Notes under the pieces: model-generated
Told to the model about the DNA's origin: nothing
The model's database searches: none
The model's input: the letters and a program-made list of their open reading frames with translations, nothing else
Shown here: one piece after another, positions 1 to 8,308 of the stretch
Numbering within the stretch: the stretch's first letter is position 1
Layout: the number at the start of each line of letters is the position of its first letter
NCBI RefSeq assembly: GCF_008000935.1
Contig: NZ_CP042831.1
Coordinates: 3,162,001 to 3,226,000 of the forward strand
DNA: 64,000 bases
Origin: Flavobacterium alkalisoli
GTDB lineage: Bacteria > Bacteroidota > Bacteroidia > Flavobacteriales > Flavobacteriaceae
Direction of reading: 5' to 3'
Translations under genes and position numbers: made by a program

Positions 1-938
1 GTAAAGAAAATCAAATTACAATAGATTCACCTATAATAATTGAACCTGAATTTTATGATAAAGTAATTGAAAATCTTTCTTCAAACAAGAAGAAGGTTGG
101 TAAAAGAGAAGAATACAAATATTTGCTTAATGGATTGATTACTTGTGAGAATTGTGGAAAGAAAATGCGTGGAAAAAAGCGTGAAAAAGGTAAAGATTCA
201 GCATATAAATGTGGAGGAGGGATGAATTGTAGAGGTATGAATATTGAAAAACTTGAAACTTTTGTTATAAAACATTTATTTCAGTCTAAAACACTTAAGG
301 AGTTATTAAATAGCTCAAGACCTGTTTCTGAATCAAGAATAGATGGGGTCAAATTAAAATTGGCTAATTCGCAGGAAGAATTACAAAAGATAAATAAACG
401 TATTGAACGTATGCTTTTAGTAGCTGATGAAGTTGAAGATGATGAGACTTTTGTATTTCAATTTAAAAAAGCAAAAGAGAAAAAAACTATACTTAATAGT
501 AAAGTAAAAAAACTTAAAGAAGAAATAAGTGAAATGGAATCTAACTTTTCACTAACACATTTTAATAATATAGTTGAAGGATTTGAAATCAATCAAGGTT
601 TTGATACGGTTAAAGCGTCAATTCATAGTTTGATTGAGAGTATTAAAGTAGGACATTTTAAACAAGAAAAAGGAGGTTATTTTATCTTGATGTTGGAGTA
701 TAAGCATTTTGGGGATATATCCCTTTTTACTACTAATCACCAATTAATGAAATGGTTTTGGGCTCAGCATCATAGAGAAGGATTTACAAATAAAGAGGAA
801 GAATATCAAGATAAAGAACTTTATGAATATTTGAATAAAGAAGAAGTTCCTGCTGATTTTTCTGGTTATGAATCAGTTTCTATTATGGCAGGACATCAAG
901 TGAATCTTTCTAAAGACGAGCTAGTTAAATTTAATTAA
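1..938 (+). CDS. Large serine recombinase, C-terminal part (5' end outside the window)
   Basis: The reading frame is open from the first bases of the window (codons in phase from position 3), so the N-terminal catalytic domain lies upstream and is not visible. What remains is the end of the recombinase domain, then a zinc beta-ribbon with a CENC pair followed by two more cysteines (YKCGGG, MNCRG; about positions 140-235), then a Lys/Glu-rich coiled-coil of roughly 75 residues and a C-terminal domain. This order is typical of large serine integrases of phages and integrative elements, which recombine attP and attB unidirectionally. The TTG at 123 is only an internal codon. The stop (936-938) sits directly against a truncated DUF2400 gene in the same reading frame, so the integrase lies at one end of an inserted element. 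The DNA is very AT-rich. The family call is firm; the specific element is unknown. Confidence 0.85.
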   Translation, partial: KENQITIDSPIIIEPEFYDKVIENLSSNKKKVGKREEYKYLLNGLITCENCGKKMRGKKREKGKDSAYKCGGGMNCRGMNIEKLETFVIKHLFQSKTLKELLNSSRPVSESRIDGVKLKLANSQEELQKINKRIERMLLVADEVEDDETFVFQFKKAKEKKTILNSKVKKLKEEISEMESNFSLTHFNNIVEGFEINQGFDTVKASIHSLIESIKVGHFKQEKGGYFILMLEYKHFGDISLFTTNHQLMKWFWAQHHREGFTNKEEEYQDKELYEYLNKEEVPADFSGYESVSIMAGHQVNLSKDELVKFN

Positions 939-1226
939 CATACCGCATTAATTACCCTTATCAACATGTTTTTACGCTGGATGGTTAGAAATGATAATGC
1001 GGGTGTTGATTTAGGTATTTGGAAAAACATTTCCCCATCTCATCTCTCCTGCCCTCTTGATGTGCATTCCGGAAATGTAGCACGTAAACTTGGTTTATTG
1101 AACAGAAAACAAAATGATGCAAAAGCTCTGTTGGAGCTGGATACACAATTAAGACTGTTAGATTCAACTGACCCGGTTAAATATGACTTCGCTCTTTTTG
1201 GATTAGGTGTATTTGAAGGATTTTAA
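939..1226 (+). pseudogene. 3' fragment of a DUF2400 / TIGR02757 family gene
   Basis: About 90 codons in the same phase as the recombinase, just after its stop, encode the C-terminal end of the TIGR02757 (DUF2400) family of Bacteroidota, which I recognise from INMFLRWMVR, LDVHSGNVARKLGL and DPVKYDFALFGLGVFEGF. The full-length family is roughly 250 residues, so more than half is missing. Family similarity begins near position 957-960. The codons 939-956 do not look like the family, so the recombination junction probably lies there. The rest of the gene is presumably at the far end of the inserted element, outside the window. The ATG at 966 could start an 86-residue peptide, but that start is an internal family methionine. 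Function of the family is unknown to me. Nine bases separate it from the next gene. Confidence 0.75.
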
Positions 1227-1235
1227 ATTTTCACA

Positions 1236-1898
1236 ATGAAAAAAGGACTTTTATTTACAGGTATTTTTTTAGGTACTATTTTCTTTTTACTCATTGTATG
1301 TAGGGTACTGGGAATAATAAATCTATATAATGTACCTACTAGTGGTAATGAGCCTACAATAAAATTAGGAGATACTTTCTTCGCTACGAGTCTGAAAAAA
1401 GCAGAAGTCGGAGATTTTATTATTTATAAATGTGAGTATGGTTCCTGCTTTTTTAGACTTGTAGGAGTAGAAAATGATACTCTTGAAATTAGGGATGGCG
1501 TTTTATTTCGTAATGGGATAAATTTCGATAAGGACTATAATCTTCAGCATAATTACTTAATTGATATTGAAGAAATAAAAAAGCTTCCTGAAAATGAAAA
1601 AGATTATTTTTCACAAAAAGCCTATCCTGCTTTACTTAATAATAAATACTTAATTACTAGCGCTGAAGATCGTATTATGTACAAAGCAAAATTTCCTTTT
1701 AAAAGAAAGCTAGATAGTATCCCCGACAAATTTATCGTTGAGACTTTTGGAAAGAACTGGAATAAAGATAATTTTGGTCCTATAATCATCCCTGTCAATA
1801 AATTATTTGTTATGGGTGATAACAGAGATAATGCTATGGATTCTAGGTATATCGGATTAATTGATAAAAGAGATATCAAAGCAACTATAATCGATTAA
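1236..1898 (+). CDS. Signal peptidase I (S26) homologue lacking the usual catalytic residues
   Basis: 220 residues with one N-terminal transmembrane segment (about 5-28) followed by an S26 signal-peptidase-like extracytoplasmic domain. The substrate-site box reads VPTSGNEPT (33-41); in active enzymes the nucleophilic Ser occupies the third residue before the Pro, here Gly37, although a Ser lies one residue earlier. The box that normally holds the general-base Lys (KRxVG) reads FFRLVG (72-77), with Phe in the Lys position. The structural box GDNRDNAMDSR (about 194-204) is intact, so the gene is not simply decaying. It could be a non-catalytic paralogue or use a shifted serine. It sits just downstream of the truncated DUF2400 gene and overlaps the 3' end of a small opposite-strand ORF. 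Fold assignment is confident; activity is doubtful. Confidence 0.8.
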   Translation: MKKGLLFTGIFLGTIFFLLIVCRVLGIINLYNVPTSGNEPTIKLGDTFFATSLKKAEVGDFIIYKCEYGSCFFRLVGVENDTLEIRDGVLFRNGINFDKDYNLQHNYLIDIEEIKKLPENEKDYFSQKAYPALLNNKYLITSAEDRIMYKAKFPFKRKLDSIPDKFIVETFGKNWNKDNFGPIIIPVNKLFVMGDNRDNAMDSRYIGLIDKRDIKATIID

Positions 1899-2027
1899 TT
1901 TCTCATTTTTTTTTACAACAAATCTTACAAGAAAAAATATACCTACTGCAAAAAGCAGGAGCAATAGTATACAAAATAATTGCCACATACCTATACCAAA
2001 AGAAAAGTTACTTATCCTTGTTTCCAT
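1857..2027 (-). CDS. Small single-pass membrane protein, 56 aa
   Basis: An ATG at 2027 lies immediately after the stop codon (2030-2028) of the macro-domain gene, and an open frame of 56 codons follows, ending at 1857. The peptide has a polar start, then a hydrophobic stretch of about 22 residues (from MWQLFCILLLLFAV through IFFLV), then RFVVKKNEKL, giving one likely membrane helix with a positively charged cytoplasmic flank. An A/G-rich stretch (GAAGAGTAA) precedes the ATG, and the stop-start abutment suggests translational coupling to the macro-domain gene. The last 42 bases overlap the convergent signal-peptidase homologue. No function recognised. The frame could be fortuitous, but the membrane profile and placement favour a real gene. 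Confidence 0.5.
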   Translation of the reverse strand: METRISNFSFGIGMWQLFCILLLLLFAVGIFFLVRFVVKKNEKLIDYSCFDISFIN

Positions 2028-2567
2028 TTACTCTTCAAATTTTAAAATTTGCTGATATAAATCAAAGCTCTCATCATCAAAACAAACAAATATAACCTTA
2101 TCAATTGATTCGTGATTCTTTAAAAAGTATTTTACACTTGCTATAGCTAATGAGGCAGCCTTATCTTTCGGAAAACGATAAATTCCGGTACTTATGTTTG
2201 GAAAAGCAATAGTCTTTACATGATTATCTATGGCCAACTGCAAACTGTTTATATAACAATTTTGAAGTAGTTGCTCTTCTTTCTTTTTTCCTCCATTCCA
2301 TACCGGGCCGACGGTGTGTATAACAAATTTAGCGGGTAGCTTTCCTGCTGTAGTAATTACAGCCTCTCCTGTTTTACAATTCCCCTGTTTATTTCTAATA
2401 GCAACACAGGCATCCAGTATTTCTTTCCCTCCTGCTCTATGTATGGCGCCATCAACACCTCCACCTCCTAAAAGAGATGTATTAGCTGCATTAACTATGG
2501 CATCTGCCTCAATTTTGGTAATATCCCCTTTTATCAGTTCTATTTTACCATCATTATATCTTACCAT
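2028..2567 (-). CDS. Macro-domain protein, probable ADP-ribose / O-acetyl-ADP-ribose hydrolase
   Basis: A single macro domain of about 179 residues of the MacroD/YmdB type. Signature segments are [20 protein letters not shown] (ADP-ribose binding and catalytic loop), HTVGPVW, and the phosphate loop [10 protein letters not shown]. Family members remove ADP-ribose from proteins or hydrolyse O-acetyl-ADP-ribose. The open frame reaches a TTG at 2585, but the ATG at 2567 places the start right before the domain ([15 protein letters not shown]) and is preferred; it overlaps the ppx 3' end by 14 bases. It is the second-to-last gene in the polyphosphate cluster, which suggests co-transcription; a functional tie to polyphosphate is inference only. 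Confidence 0.85.
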   Translation of the reverse strand: MVRYNDGKIELIKGDITKIEADAIVNAANTSLLGGGGVDGAIHRAGGKEILDACVAIRNKQGNCKTGEAVITTAGKLPAKFVIHTVGPVWNGGKKKEEQLLQNCYINSLQLAIDNHVKTIAFPNISTGIYRFPKDKAASLAIASVKYFLKNHESIDKVIFVCFDDESFDLYQQILKFEE

Positions 2568-3444
2568 AGTACATAGCTTTAACAATACCGTCTGAAAGAC
2601 CTATTTTAGGAACATAAATATTACGTGCACCACTCCATCTCATAGCATTAAGGTAAATACGGGTAGCATAAATAATCACATCAGCACGGTCAGGGTTTAG
2701 TCCTAGTTCAGAAATACGCTGCTCATAAGTAAGCGTATTTAAAAACTGGTACTGAGAATTTATATAGAAATAGGATAATGGTAAGTCCTGTTTTTTACCT
2801 GATAGTTTAAACAATTTATTTATGTTACCTCCGGAACCTATAAGCGTAATGGTTTCATAAGGCTCGGTAACGGTCTTTATCCATTTTTCAATCTCAACCC
2901 AAACCAGTTCGTTAACCATATTGTTTAGTAAACGTACGGTACCGTTCTTAAACGATTTTGAAGCAACAATTTTTCCGTTATCAAACAATGAAAACTCTGT
3001 ACTACCACCACCTACATCAACAAAAAGATAGGTTTGGTCGGGTTTTATAAAAGCATGTAAATCGGTTGAAGCAATAATAGCAGCTTCCTTTTTACCATCT
3101 ATAATATCAATTTTAATTCCTGCTTCCTGTTCAATAAGATCGGCTACTTCTTTTCCGTTAAAAGCCTCTCTCATAGCAGAAGTAGCGCATGCCATATAAC
3201 GTTCTACTTTATGCACCTTCATTAGTAGCTTGTAGGCCTTCATAGCGTCAATCATTCGCTCTATACTCTCATCTGCAATCTCACCAACTGTAAAGGCATC
3301 CTGCCCCAAACGGATAGGAACACGTACTAATGAACTTTTATTAAATTGTGTAGGTTTCCCTTCCTGCTCCACAATATTACACACTAATAGCCTCATGGCA
3401 TTAGATCCAATATCGATAGCAGCATATTTTTTTATGTTAATCAT
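2554..3444 (-). CDS. ppx: Short Ppx/GppA family phosphatase (exopolyphosphatase)
   Basis: 296 residues covering the actin/Hsp70-like ASKHA fold: phosphate-1 loop [14 protein letters not shown] near the N-terminus and phosphate-2 loop [15 protein letters not shown] around residue 140. It lacks the C-terminal HD-like domain that makes E. coli Ppx about 510 residues, as is usual in Bacteroidota. It would hydrolyse terminal phosphates of polyphosphate, or the pentaphosphate of pppGpp; the sequence alone does not separate these, but its place 45 bases downstream of ppk favours polyphosphate. It overlaps the macro-domain gene at its 3' end. Confidence 0.88.
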   Translation of the reverse strand: MINIKKYAAIDIGSNAMRLLVCNIVEQEGKPTQFNKSSLVRVPIRLGQDAFTVGEIADESIERMIDAMKAYKLLMKVHKVERYMACATSAMREAFNGKEVADLIEQEAGIKIDIIDGKKEAAIIASTDLHAFIKPDQTYLFVDVGGGSTEFSLFDNGKIVASKSFKNGTVRLLNNMVNELVWVEIEKWIKTVTEPYETITLIGSGGNINKLFKLSGKKQDLPLSYFYINSQYQFLNTLTYEQRISELGLNPDRADVIIYATRIYLNAMRWSGARNIYVPKIGLSDGIVKAMYYGKI

Positions 3445-3489
3445 TCTCTTCAGTTACTAAGGTCTTTCATTTACAACCTCAGAATCTAA

Positions 3490-5613
3490 TTATAATTGTT
3501 CGTAAATCACTTCAAGCATATCCCTATAATAGTTATATGTTTCAAGTTGTGCCCTGAATACTTTTTCATGAGGGCGTTTTCTGTATTTATTCTCAAGATT
3601 TTCTGAATGAAGCCTTGCCTTTACATTACCTTTCCACCCTATTTCAAAAGTATCTATAAGCTCCTGTTTTATATCGGCATCATAGATAGGACACGTTACC
3701 TCTACCCTCTCATCCAAGTTACGTGTCATAAAATCAGCAGATGATATAAATACCTCAGGATCGCCACTATTACCAAATATATAAACCCTTGAGTGTTCAA
3801 GATAATTGTCAACAATACTAATTGCCTCAATATTCTCGCTCATATCTTCCTCTCCCGGAATAAGACAGCATATACCTCTTATTATAAGCTGAACCTTTAC
3901 ACCTTCCCTGCTTGCTTCATACAGCTTATCAATCATTTTATAATCTGTAAGACTGTTCATCTTAAGTTTAATGTAAGCTTCTTTTCCTGCTATAGCATTA
4001 AGTATTTCCCTGTCTATCAGTTTATAAAACTTAGACCTTGTATAATGGGGCGAAACAAACAAATGTTTGTACCTGTGTACCCTGTAATTTACGTCAAAAA
4101 AGTCGAATATTTTGTTTACGTCCTTTAATATTTGCTGATGACAAGTAAACAAAGTTACATCGGTATAAATTTTAGCGGTAGACTCGTTAAAGTTACCCGT
4201 AGATATAAATCCGTAGCGTTTAAATTTACCTTTTTCAATCCTCTCGATAACACATATTTTGCTGTGTACTTTTAATCCTTTTACACCAAAAATAAGGTTG
4301 ATACCTTCCCTTTGCATCTGTTCAGAATAAGAGATATTACTCGCCTCATCAAAGCGTGCCTGAAGTTCTATCTGAACCGTTACTTTCTTACCGTTTTTAG
4401 CAGCATTGATAAGGGAACTCACAATCTGCGAATTCTTAGCCAGCCTATATAATGTTATCTTAATAGAAACAACCTTAGGATCTAACGCTGCTTCCCTTAA
4501 AAACTTAATAACATAAGAATAGGATTGATATGGAGCGTTTAACAAATAATCCTTTTGTTTAATCTTTTGCAGTATACTTCCTTCCAGGCTAAGCCCAGGT
4601 ATAGGTAAAGGAGTGTTTTGCTTGTACAGTAAATCATACCTGCCAAGGTTAGGGAAACTCATATAATCTCTCCTGTTATGGTAACGCCCACCCGGAATAA
4701 TACTATCGGTAGCATCGATACCCATTCTGGTAAGGAAAAAGTTTAATGTATCTTTTTCAATGGATTGATCGTATACAAATCGAACAGGCTCTCCAATCCT
4801 TCTTTCCTTAACACCTTTGGATATTTTCTCCATAAGACTTTTGCTCTGATCACTATCAATCTCGAGCTGAGCATCTCTGGTGATTTTAATCATGTGAGCC
4901 GAAATGCTTTCATAATTAAAGATATTGAAAATACTATACAGGTTGTAGCGAATTACATCGTCTAAGAGAATGATATACTGTTTTTCGTTATTAGAAGGCA
5001 ATACCACAAAACGGTTAATGGTTTTAGGCATTTCAACAACAGCGTAACGTACTTCGGGTTCTAAATTAACAGGCTCTCCTTCAGTAATTTTCTTTTCCTT
5101 TGGCGGTATTACAAGTTTAACCGCAAGATATCCTGCCGCATCTTTAAGAAGCGGAAACTCATCTAGATCATTAAGTATAATGGTAACCAGCTCAGGACTT
5201 ACCTTCTGTATAAAAAAGTCCTTTATAAAGTTTTGCTGTTCTTTAGATACTTCTGTTTCGTTTATGATATAAATGTTTTCCTGCTGAAGTTCCTGCTCTA
5301 TAACACTTAATATCCTTAAACTTTCAGACTGCTGTTCAATAACAATCTCGGTAATATCCTTAAGCAGTTGCTGTGCAGATATACCTCCAAGTATCTTTTC
5401 GCCGGTTTGCCCTGCAAGACTCAAACGTCTTACAGCAGCGTACCGAACCCTGAAAAATTCGTCTAAATTATTTGAAAATATTCCTAAAAATCTAAGCCTG
5501 TCTAATAAAGGGACTTTTTCGTCTGCAGCTTCCTGCAGTACCCTCGCATTAAATGCAAGCCAGCTTTTTTCCCTATCAATATACCGGTTCACCGGTGTGT
5601 GGTGGTGGATCAT
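3490..5613 (-). CDS. ppk: Polyphosphate kinase 1
   Basis: 707 residues, the usual PPK1 length, with the N-terminal domain (RYIDREKSWLAFNARVLQEA), head domain and two phospholipase-D-like catalytic domains. The autophosphorylated histidine region reads GLKVHSKICVIER, followed by FISTGNFNESTAKIYTD; the second catalytic histidine is in HSRVYIFGN. The enzyme reversibly transfers the gamma-phosphate of ATP to polyphosphate. The start at 5613 is needed because the conserved N-terminal helix begins about nine residues later, so ppk truly overlaps the end of sixA by 38 bases, implying coupled translation. ppx follows after 45 bases, giving synthesis and degradation in one transcript. Confidence 0.95.
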   Translation of the reverse strand: MIHHHTPVNRYIDREKSWLAFNARVLQEAADEKVPLLDRLRFLGIFSNNLDEFFRVRYAAVRRLSLAGQTGEKILGGISAQQLLKDITEIVIEQQSESLRILSVIEQELQQENIYIINETEVSKEQQNFIKDFFIQKVSPELVTIILNDLDEFPLLKDAAGYLAVKLVIPPKEKKITEGEPVNLEPEVRYAVVEMPKTINRFVVLPSNNEKQYIILLDDVIRYNLYSIFNIFNYESISAHMIKITRDAQLEIDSDQSKSLMEKISKGVKERRIGEPVRFVYDQSIEKDTLNFFLTRMGIDATDSIIPGGRYHNRRDYMSFPNLGRYDLLYKQNTPLPIPGLSLEGSILQKIKQKDYLLNAPYQSYSYVIKFLREAALDPKVVSIKITLYRLAKNSQIVSSLINAAKNGKKVTVQIELQARFDEASNISYSEQMQREGINLIFGVKGLKVHSKICVIERIEKGKFKRYGFISTGNFNESTAKIYTDVTLFTCHQQILKDVNKIFDFFDVNYRVHRYKHLFVSPHYTRSKFYKLIDREILNAIAGKEAYIKLKMNSLTDYKMIDKLYEASREGVKVQLIIRGICCLIPGEEDMSENIEAISIVDNYLEHSRVYIFGNSGDPEVFISSADFMTRNLDERVEVTCPIYDADIKQELIDTFEIGWKGNVKARLHSENLENKYRKRPHEKVFRAQLETYNYYRDMLEVIYEQL

Positions 5614-6100
5614 ACTTTTTTAATTCGCTTGGAAAAACGGTTTGTTCTATTGTACCTTTTTCGATAACGTTCCAATCATCTGTATTAAATGACATTGAAA
5701 CAAATCCCGAAGTAGGCACATTATCTATGGTAATGTTCCCAAAGATATTAACAAAATTAGTAATCGCCTCGTTATGTCCAAAAAGAATTAGGTTATCATA
5801 TTTGTTATCACAACTTTTTATGATTTTCTCAAGCTTTCTTACCTCAAAAGTATAAAGGTCGTCGTTAAAGATTATGTTATCTATGGGGATAGAAAGGCTT
5901 TCTGCAAAAATGTAGGCTGTATTTTTAGCCCTTTGTGCTGAGCTTGACCAAACGAGGAAAGTTTTAGGTAAATATCCGGAAACTTTATTAGCTACCAGAT
6001 GAGCATCGTTAATTCCGCGTTTAGATAACGGCCTGTCCTTGTCTATTAGAGGGGCATCCCAGCTAGATTTAGCATGACGGATTAATATCAAGTTTTTCAT
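5576..6100 (-). CDS. sixA: SixA-type histidine phosphatase
   Basis: 174 residues of the histidine phosphatase (phosphoglycerate mutase-like) superfamily. It has the N-terminal RHAKSSWD motif with the phospho-accepting His8, the Arg-rich KDRPLSKRG loop, and the second catalytic histidine in LILFGHNEAI. E. coli SixA dephosphorylates phosphohistidine in phosphorelay or nitrogen-PTS proteins; the target here is not evident. The last 13 residues (ending HTGEPVY) are encoded by DNA that also encodes the ppk start in another frame. First member of the sixA-ppk-ppx-macro overlap group. Confidence 0.85.
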   Translation of the reverse strand: MKNLILIRHAKSSWDAPLIDKDRPLSKRGINDAHLVANKVSGYLPKTFLVWSSSAQRAKNTAYIFAESLSIPIDNIIFNDDLYTFEVRKLEKIIKSCDNKYDNLILFGHNEAITNFVNIFGNITIDNVPTSGFVSMSFNTDDWNVIEKGTIEQTVFPSELKKYDPPPHTGEPVY

Positions 6101-6183
6101 GAGCCTGCATTTTAATTAATATCTATATATTAAATATCTGAAAAATTAACATAATAAAATACAAACATTTTGTTAATTTTTTA

Positions 6184-6828
6184 TTATGGCGCTAACCTTT
6201 CTGTTAACCAGTTAAAATTTTCCTGTAGTTTATATCTTATCCTGTCGTGTAGCCTGTTTGGCCTTCCCTGCCAAAATTCAATTTCAACAGGCTTAACAAT
6301 ATAACCTCCCCAATGTTTAGGACGTGGAATTTCTCCTTCAGCGTATTCTTTTTCAAGATCATGTAGTTTTCCTTCCAGATAATCTCTTGAAGGTATCACT
6401 TCACTTTGCGGAGAAACTATAGCTCCCAGCCTGCTTCCTGCCGGGCGGCTCTCAAAATATCCATCAGAAAGGTTTTCAGCTACTTTTTCTGCCTTACCCT
6501 TAATAATTACCTGCCTTTCCATTTCCTGCCAGAAAAAGGACAGACAAACATTTGGATTGGCTTCTATCGCCCTTCCCTTTTCCGAATTGTAATTAGTATA
6601 AAAGATAAAACCCTCGTAGGTAAACTGCTTAAGTAACACTACTCTTGCTTTAGGAAAACCATCTTTACCTATGGTAGATACCGTCATGGCATTAACCTCT
6701 CCTGAACCATCAAACTCCTCTATCTCATGAAACCAGGTTTTAAAAAGAGTGATTGGGTCTTCAGGTAAATTCTGTTCAGTTAGTTCACTCTTTTCATAAG
6801 AGCGCCTATAGTTGCTTAAATCTTTCAT
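6184..6828 (-). CDS. pdxH: Pyridoxamine 5'-phosphate oxidase
   Basis: 214 residues, full length for PdxH, the FMN-dependent oxidase that converts pyridoxamine/pyridoxine 5'-phosphate to PLP. Recognisable blocks are ARVVLLK and FYTNYNSEKG (FMN binding), the ESRPxxSRLGAIVSPQSEVI block, and the C-terminal WGGYIVKPVEIEFWQGRPNRLHDR signature. It lies 76 bases after rnz and 83 before sixA on the same strand, so it may be co-transcribed with them. PLP is used by several enzymes in this window (RocD, cysteine desulfurase, the gamma-lyase-like enzyme, arginine decarboxylase). Confidence 0.95.
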   Translation of the reverse strand: MKDLSNYRRSYEKSELTEQNLPEDPITLFKTWFHEIEEFDGSGEVNAMTVSTIGKDGFPKARVVLLKQFTYEGFIFYTNYNSEKGRAIEANPNVCLSFFWQEMERQVIIKGKAEKVAENLSDGYFESRPAGSRLGAIVSPQSEVIPSRDYLEGKLHDLEKEYAEGEIPRPKHWGGYIVKPVEIEFWQGRPNRLHDRIRYKLQENFNWLTERLAP

Positions 6829-6904
6829 ATTAAAAGGGTATTACCGGCTAAGCAGCCTCCTCTAATTTAATTATTTTCTGATTATCGCTAATCTTATCTA
6901 GTGG

Positions 6905-7810
6905 CTAAAATTCAAATATTTTTCCGTCATCAGCCAAATGCACATTCTCAAAAACAGTTTGAGCCTGTTCCTTAAAAGGTTCTATAGAATCATATCGGGT
7001 AGAAAAATGCCCTAAAACCAATTGCTTAACATTGGCCTGCTTGGCTATAGTGGCTGCCTGTTTGGCTGTAGAGTGCATTGTTTTTTCACAAAGATGTTCT
7101 TCCGAATCAAGAAAAGTACTCTCATGATATAAAACATTAACATCTTTAATTATCGGGATTATATCTTCTTTATATATCGTGTCCGAACAAAATGCATAGC
7201 TCTGAGGAGCAGGCGGATCAAAGGTCATCAACGCATTTGGAATTACCCTTCCGTCATCAAGTGTAATATCACTACCGTTCTTTATTTTTTGATAATAACA
7301 GGTTTCTATACCGTATTCCTCTACCTTCCCAAGATTAAGCTTTCTTTCTCCAGGTTTTTCCTTAAAAAGATAACCATTAGTATAAACCCTGTGCTGTAAC
7401 GGAATTGTACTCACAATCACCTTATCATCTTCATAAACAACCTGAGATTCTTTTCCTTCCAGTTCATGAAAGTACAAATCAAAACTTGTCCACGATGCTG
7501 TTAACTTCAATTGAATAAGAATTAGCTCCTTAACTCCTTTCGGGCCATGAATATGAAGATCTGTTTTTCTGTTAAGTAACGAAAAGGTGGAAATCAATCC
7601 TATTAATCCGTAAACGTGATCACCATGAAGATGGGATATAAATACGTGATTGATTTTTGAGAATCGAACCTTATTTTTTCTGAGCTGTACCTGAGTACCT
7701 TCACCACAATCAATCAAAAACATCCTGTTTTTAATTTCCAATACCTGTGATGTAGGATTAGTTAATGTTCTGGGAGTAGCAGCATAACAGCCTAATATGG
7801 TAAGATTCAT
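6905..7810 (-). CDS. rnz: Ribonuclease Z (tRNA 3' processing endonuclease)
   Basis: 301 residues of the metallo-beta-lactamase fold. The zinc motif HLHGDH is in FISHLHGDHVYGLIGL; further ligands are in the CSDT segment (FCSDTIYKED) and LVLGHFSTRY, and the HEST motif (LYHESTFLDSEE) is typical of the short RNase Z form. It cleaves tRNA precursors 3' of the discriminator base. The tRNA-Val in this window encodes its own CCA, for which RNase Z processing is usually less important. It follows the STAS-like gene by 93 bases, an arrangement I recall as common in Flavobacteriaceae. Confidence 0.95.
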   Translation of the reverse strand: MNLTILGCYAATPRTLTNPTSQVLEIKNRMFLIDCGEGTQVQLRKNKVRFSKINHVFISHLHGDHVYGLIGLISTFSLLNRKTDLHIHGPKGVKELILIQLKLTASWTSFDLYFHELEGKESQVVYEDDKVIVSTIPLQHRVYTNGYLFKEKPGERKLNLGKVEEYGIETCYYQKIKNGSDITLDDGRVIPNALMTFDPPAPQSYAFCSDTIYKEDIIPIIKDVNVLYHESTFLDSEEHLCEKTMHSTAKQAATIAKQANVKQLVLGHFSTRYDSIEPFKEQAQTVFENVHLADDGKIFEF

Positions 7811-7903
7811 TTGCCTAAATTTTTAAAGCAATTATTAAGGTACTATGATACAATAGCACCTAATTGCCAGCCTGTTGCCTGCAACAGATAATAAGTTAAA
7901 GAA

Positions 7904-8236
7904 TTAAAAGCCCAGGTCTCTTTCAATCTCCTCCATTTCAATGATATCGTGAGCCTCAAGAACTGTTGGCACCACTATCATTTCATCCGGCACTTCATTA
8001 AAGTCAAAATCGTTTACAACAACTACAAACGATTTTTTTGATTTCCTGTGTTTGTTAGATAATGAAAGAAAAGACAGGATGTCTTTTAACTCGACATCAA
8101 CATCCTGAGTAATATCAATAACGATATTATGTTTTTTGAATGTATTGTATTCGCCCTCTATCTTATCCCTGAAAGCTATAATATCGCCCTGGGTATCTTT
8201 TAGAGTAACGGTATGTCCTTTTTCTTCTACTTTCAT
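7904..8236 (-). CDS. STAS-like conserved protein preceding RNase Z
   Basis: About 110 residues. The frame opens at a TTG (8245), but the ATG at 8236 (MKVEEKGHTV) is the likely start. The mixed alpha/beta pattern (TVTLKDTQGDIIAF, NIVIDI, LSFLSLSNKHRKSKKSFVVVV) resembles STAS or anti-sigma-antagonist-like proteins, and I recall homologues next to rnz in Flavobacteriaceae, often carried along under the name ribonuclease Z although no metallo-beta-lactamase motif is present. No phosphorylatable Ser in a typical SpoIIAA context is obvious. Function unknown. It sits between pyrB (72 bases upstream) and rnz. Confidence 0.7.
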   Translation of the reverse strand: MKVEEKGHTVTLKDTQGDIIAFRDKIEGEYNTFKKHNIVIDITQDVDVELKDILSFLSLSNKHRKSKKSFVVVVNDFDFNEVPDEMIVVPTVLEAHDIIEMEEIERDLGF

Positions 8237-8308
8237 TTTAATCAATTACTGATAGCTAATTTACAAACTGGTTAGAAAAAAAGCTACCTCTTATAATAAT
8301 TTTAATAT

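Noticed and set aside
966..1226. Stand-alone 86-residue gene
   Set aside because: The ATG is an internal methionine of the DUF2400 family; the piece is better read as a gene fragment left by insertion.
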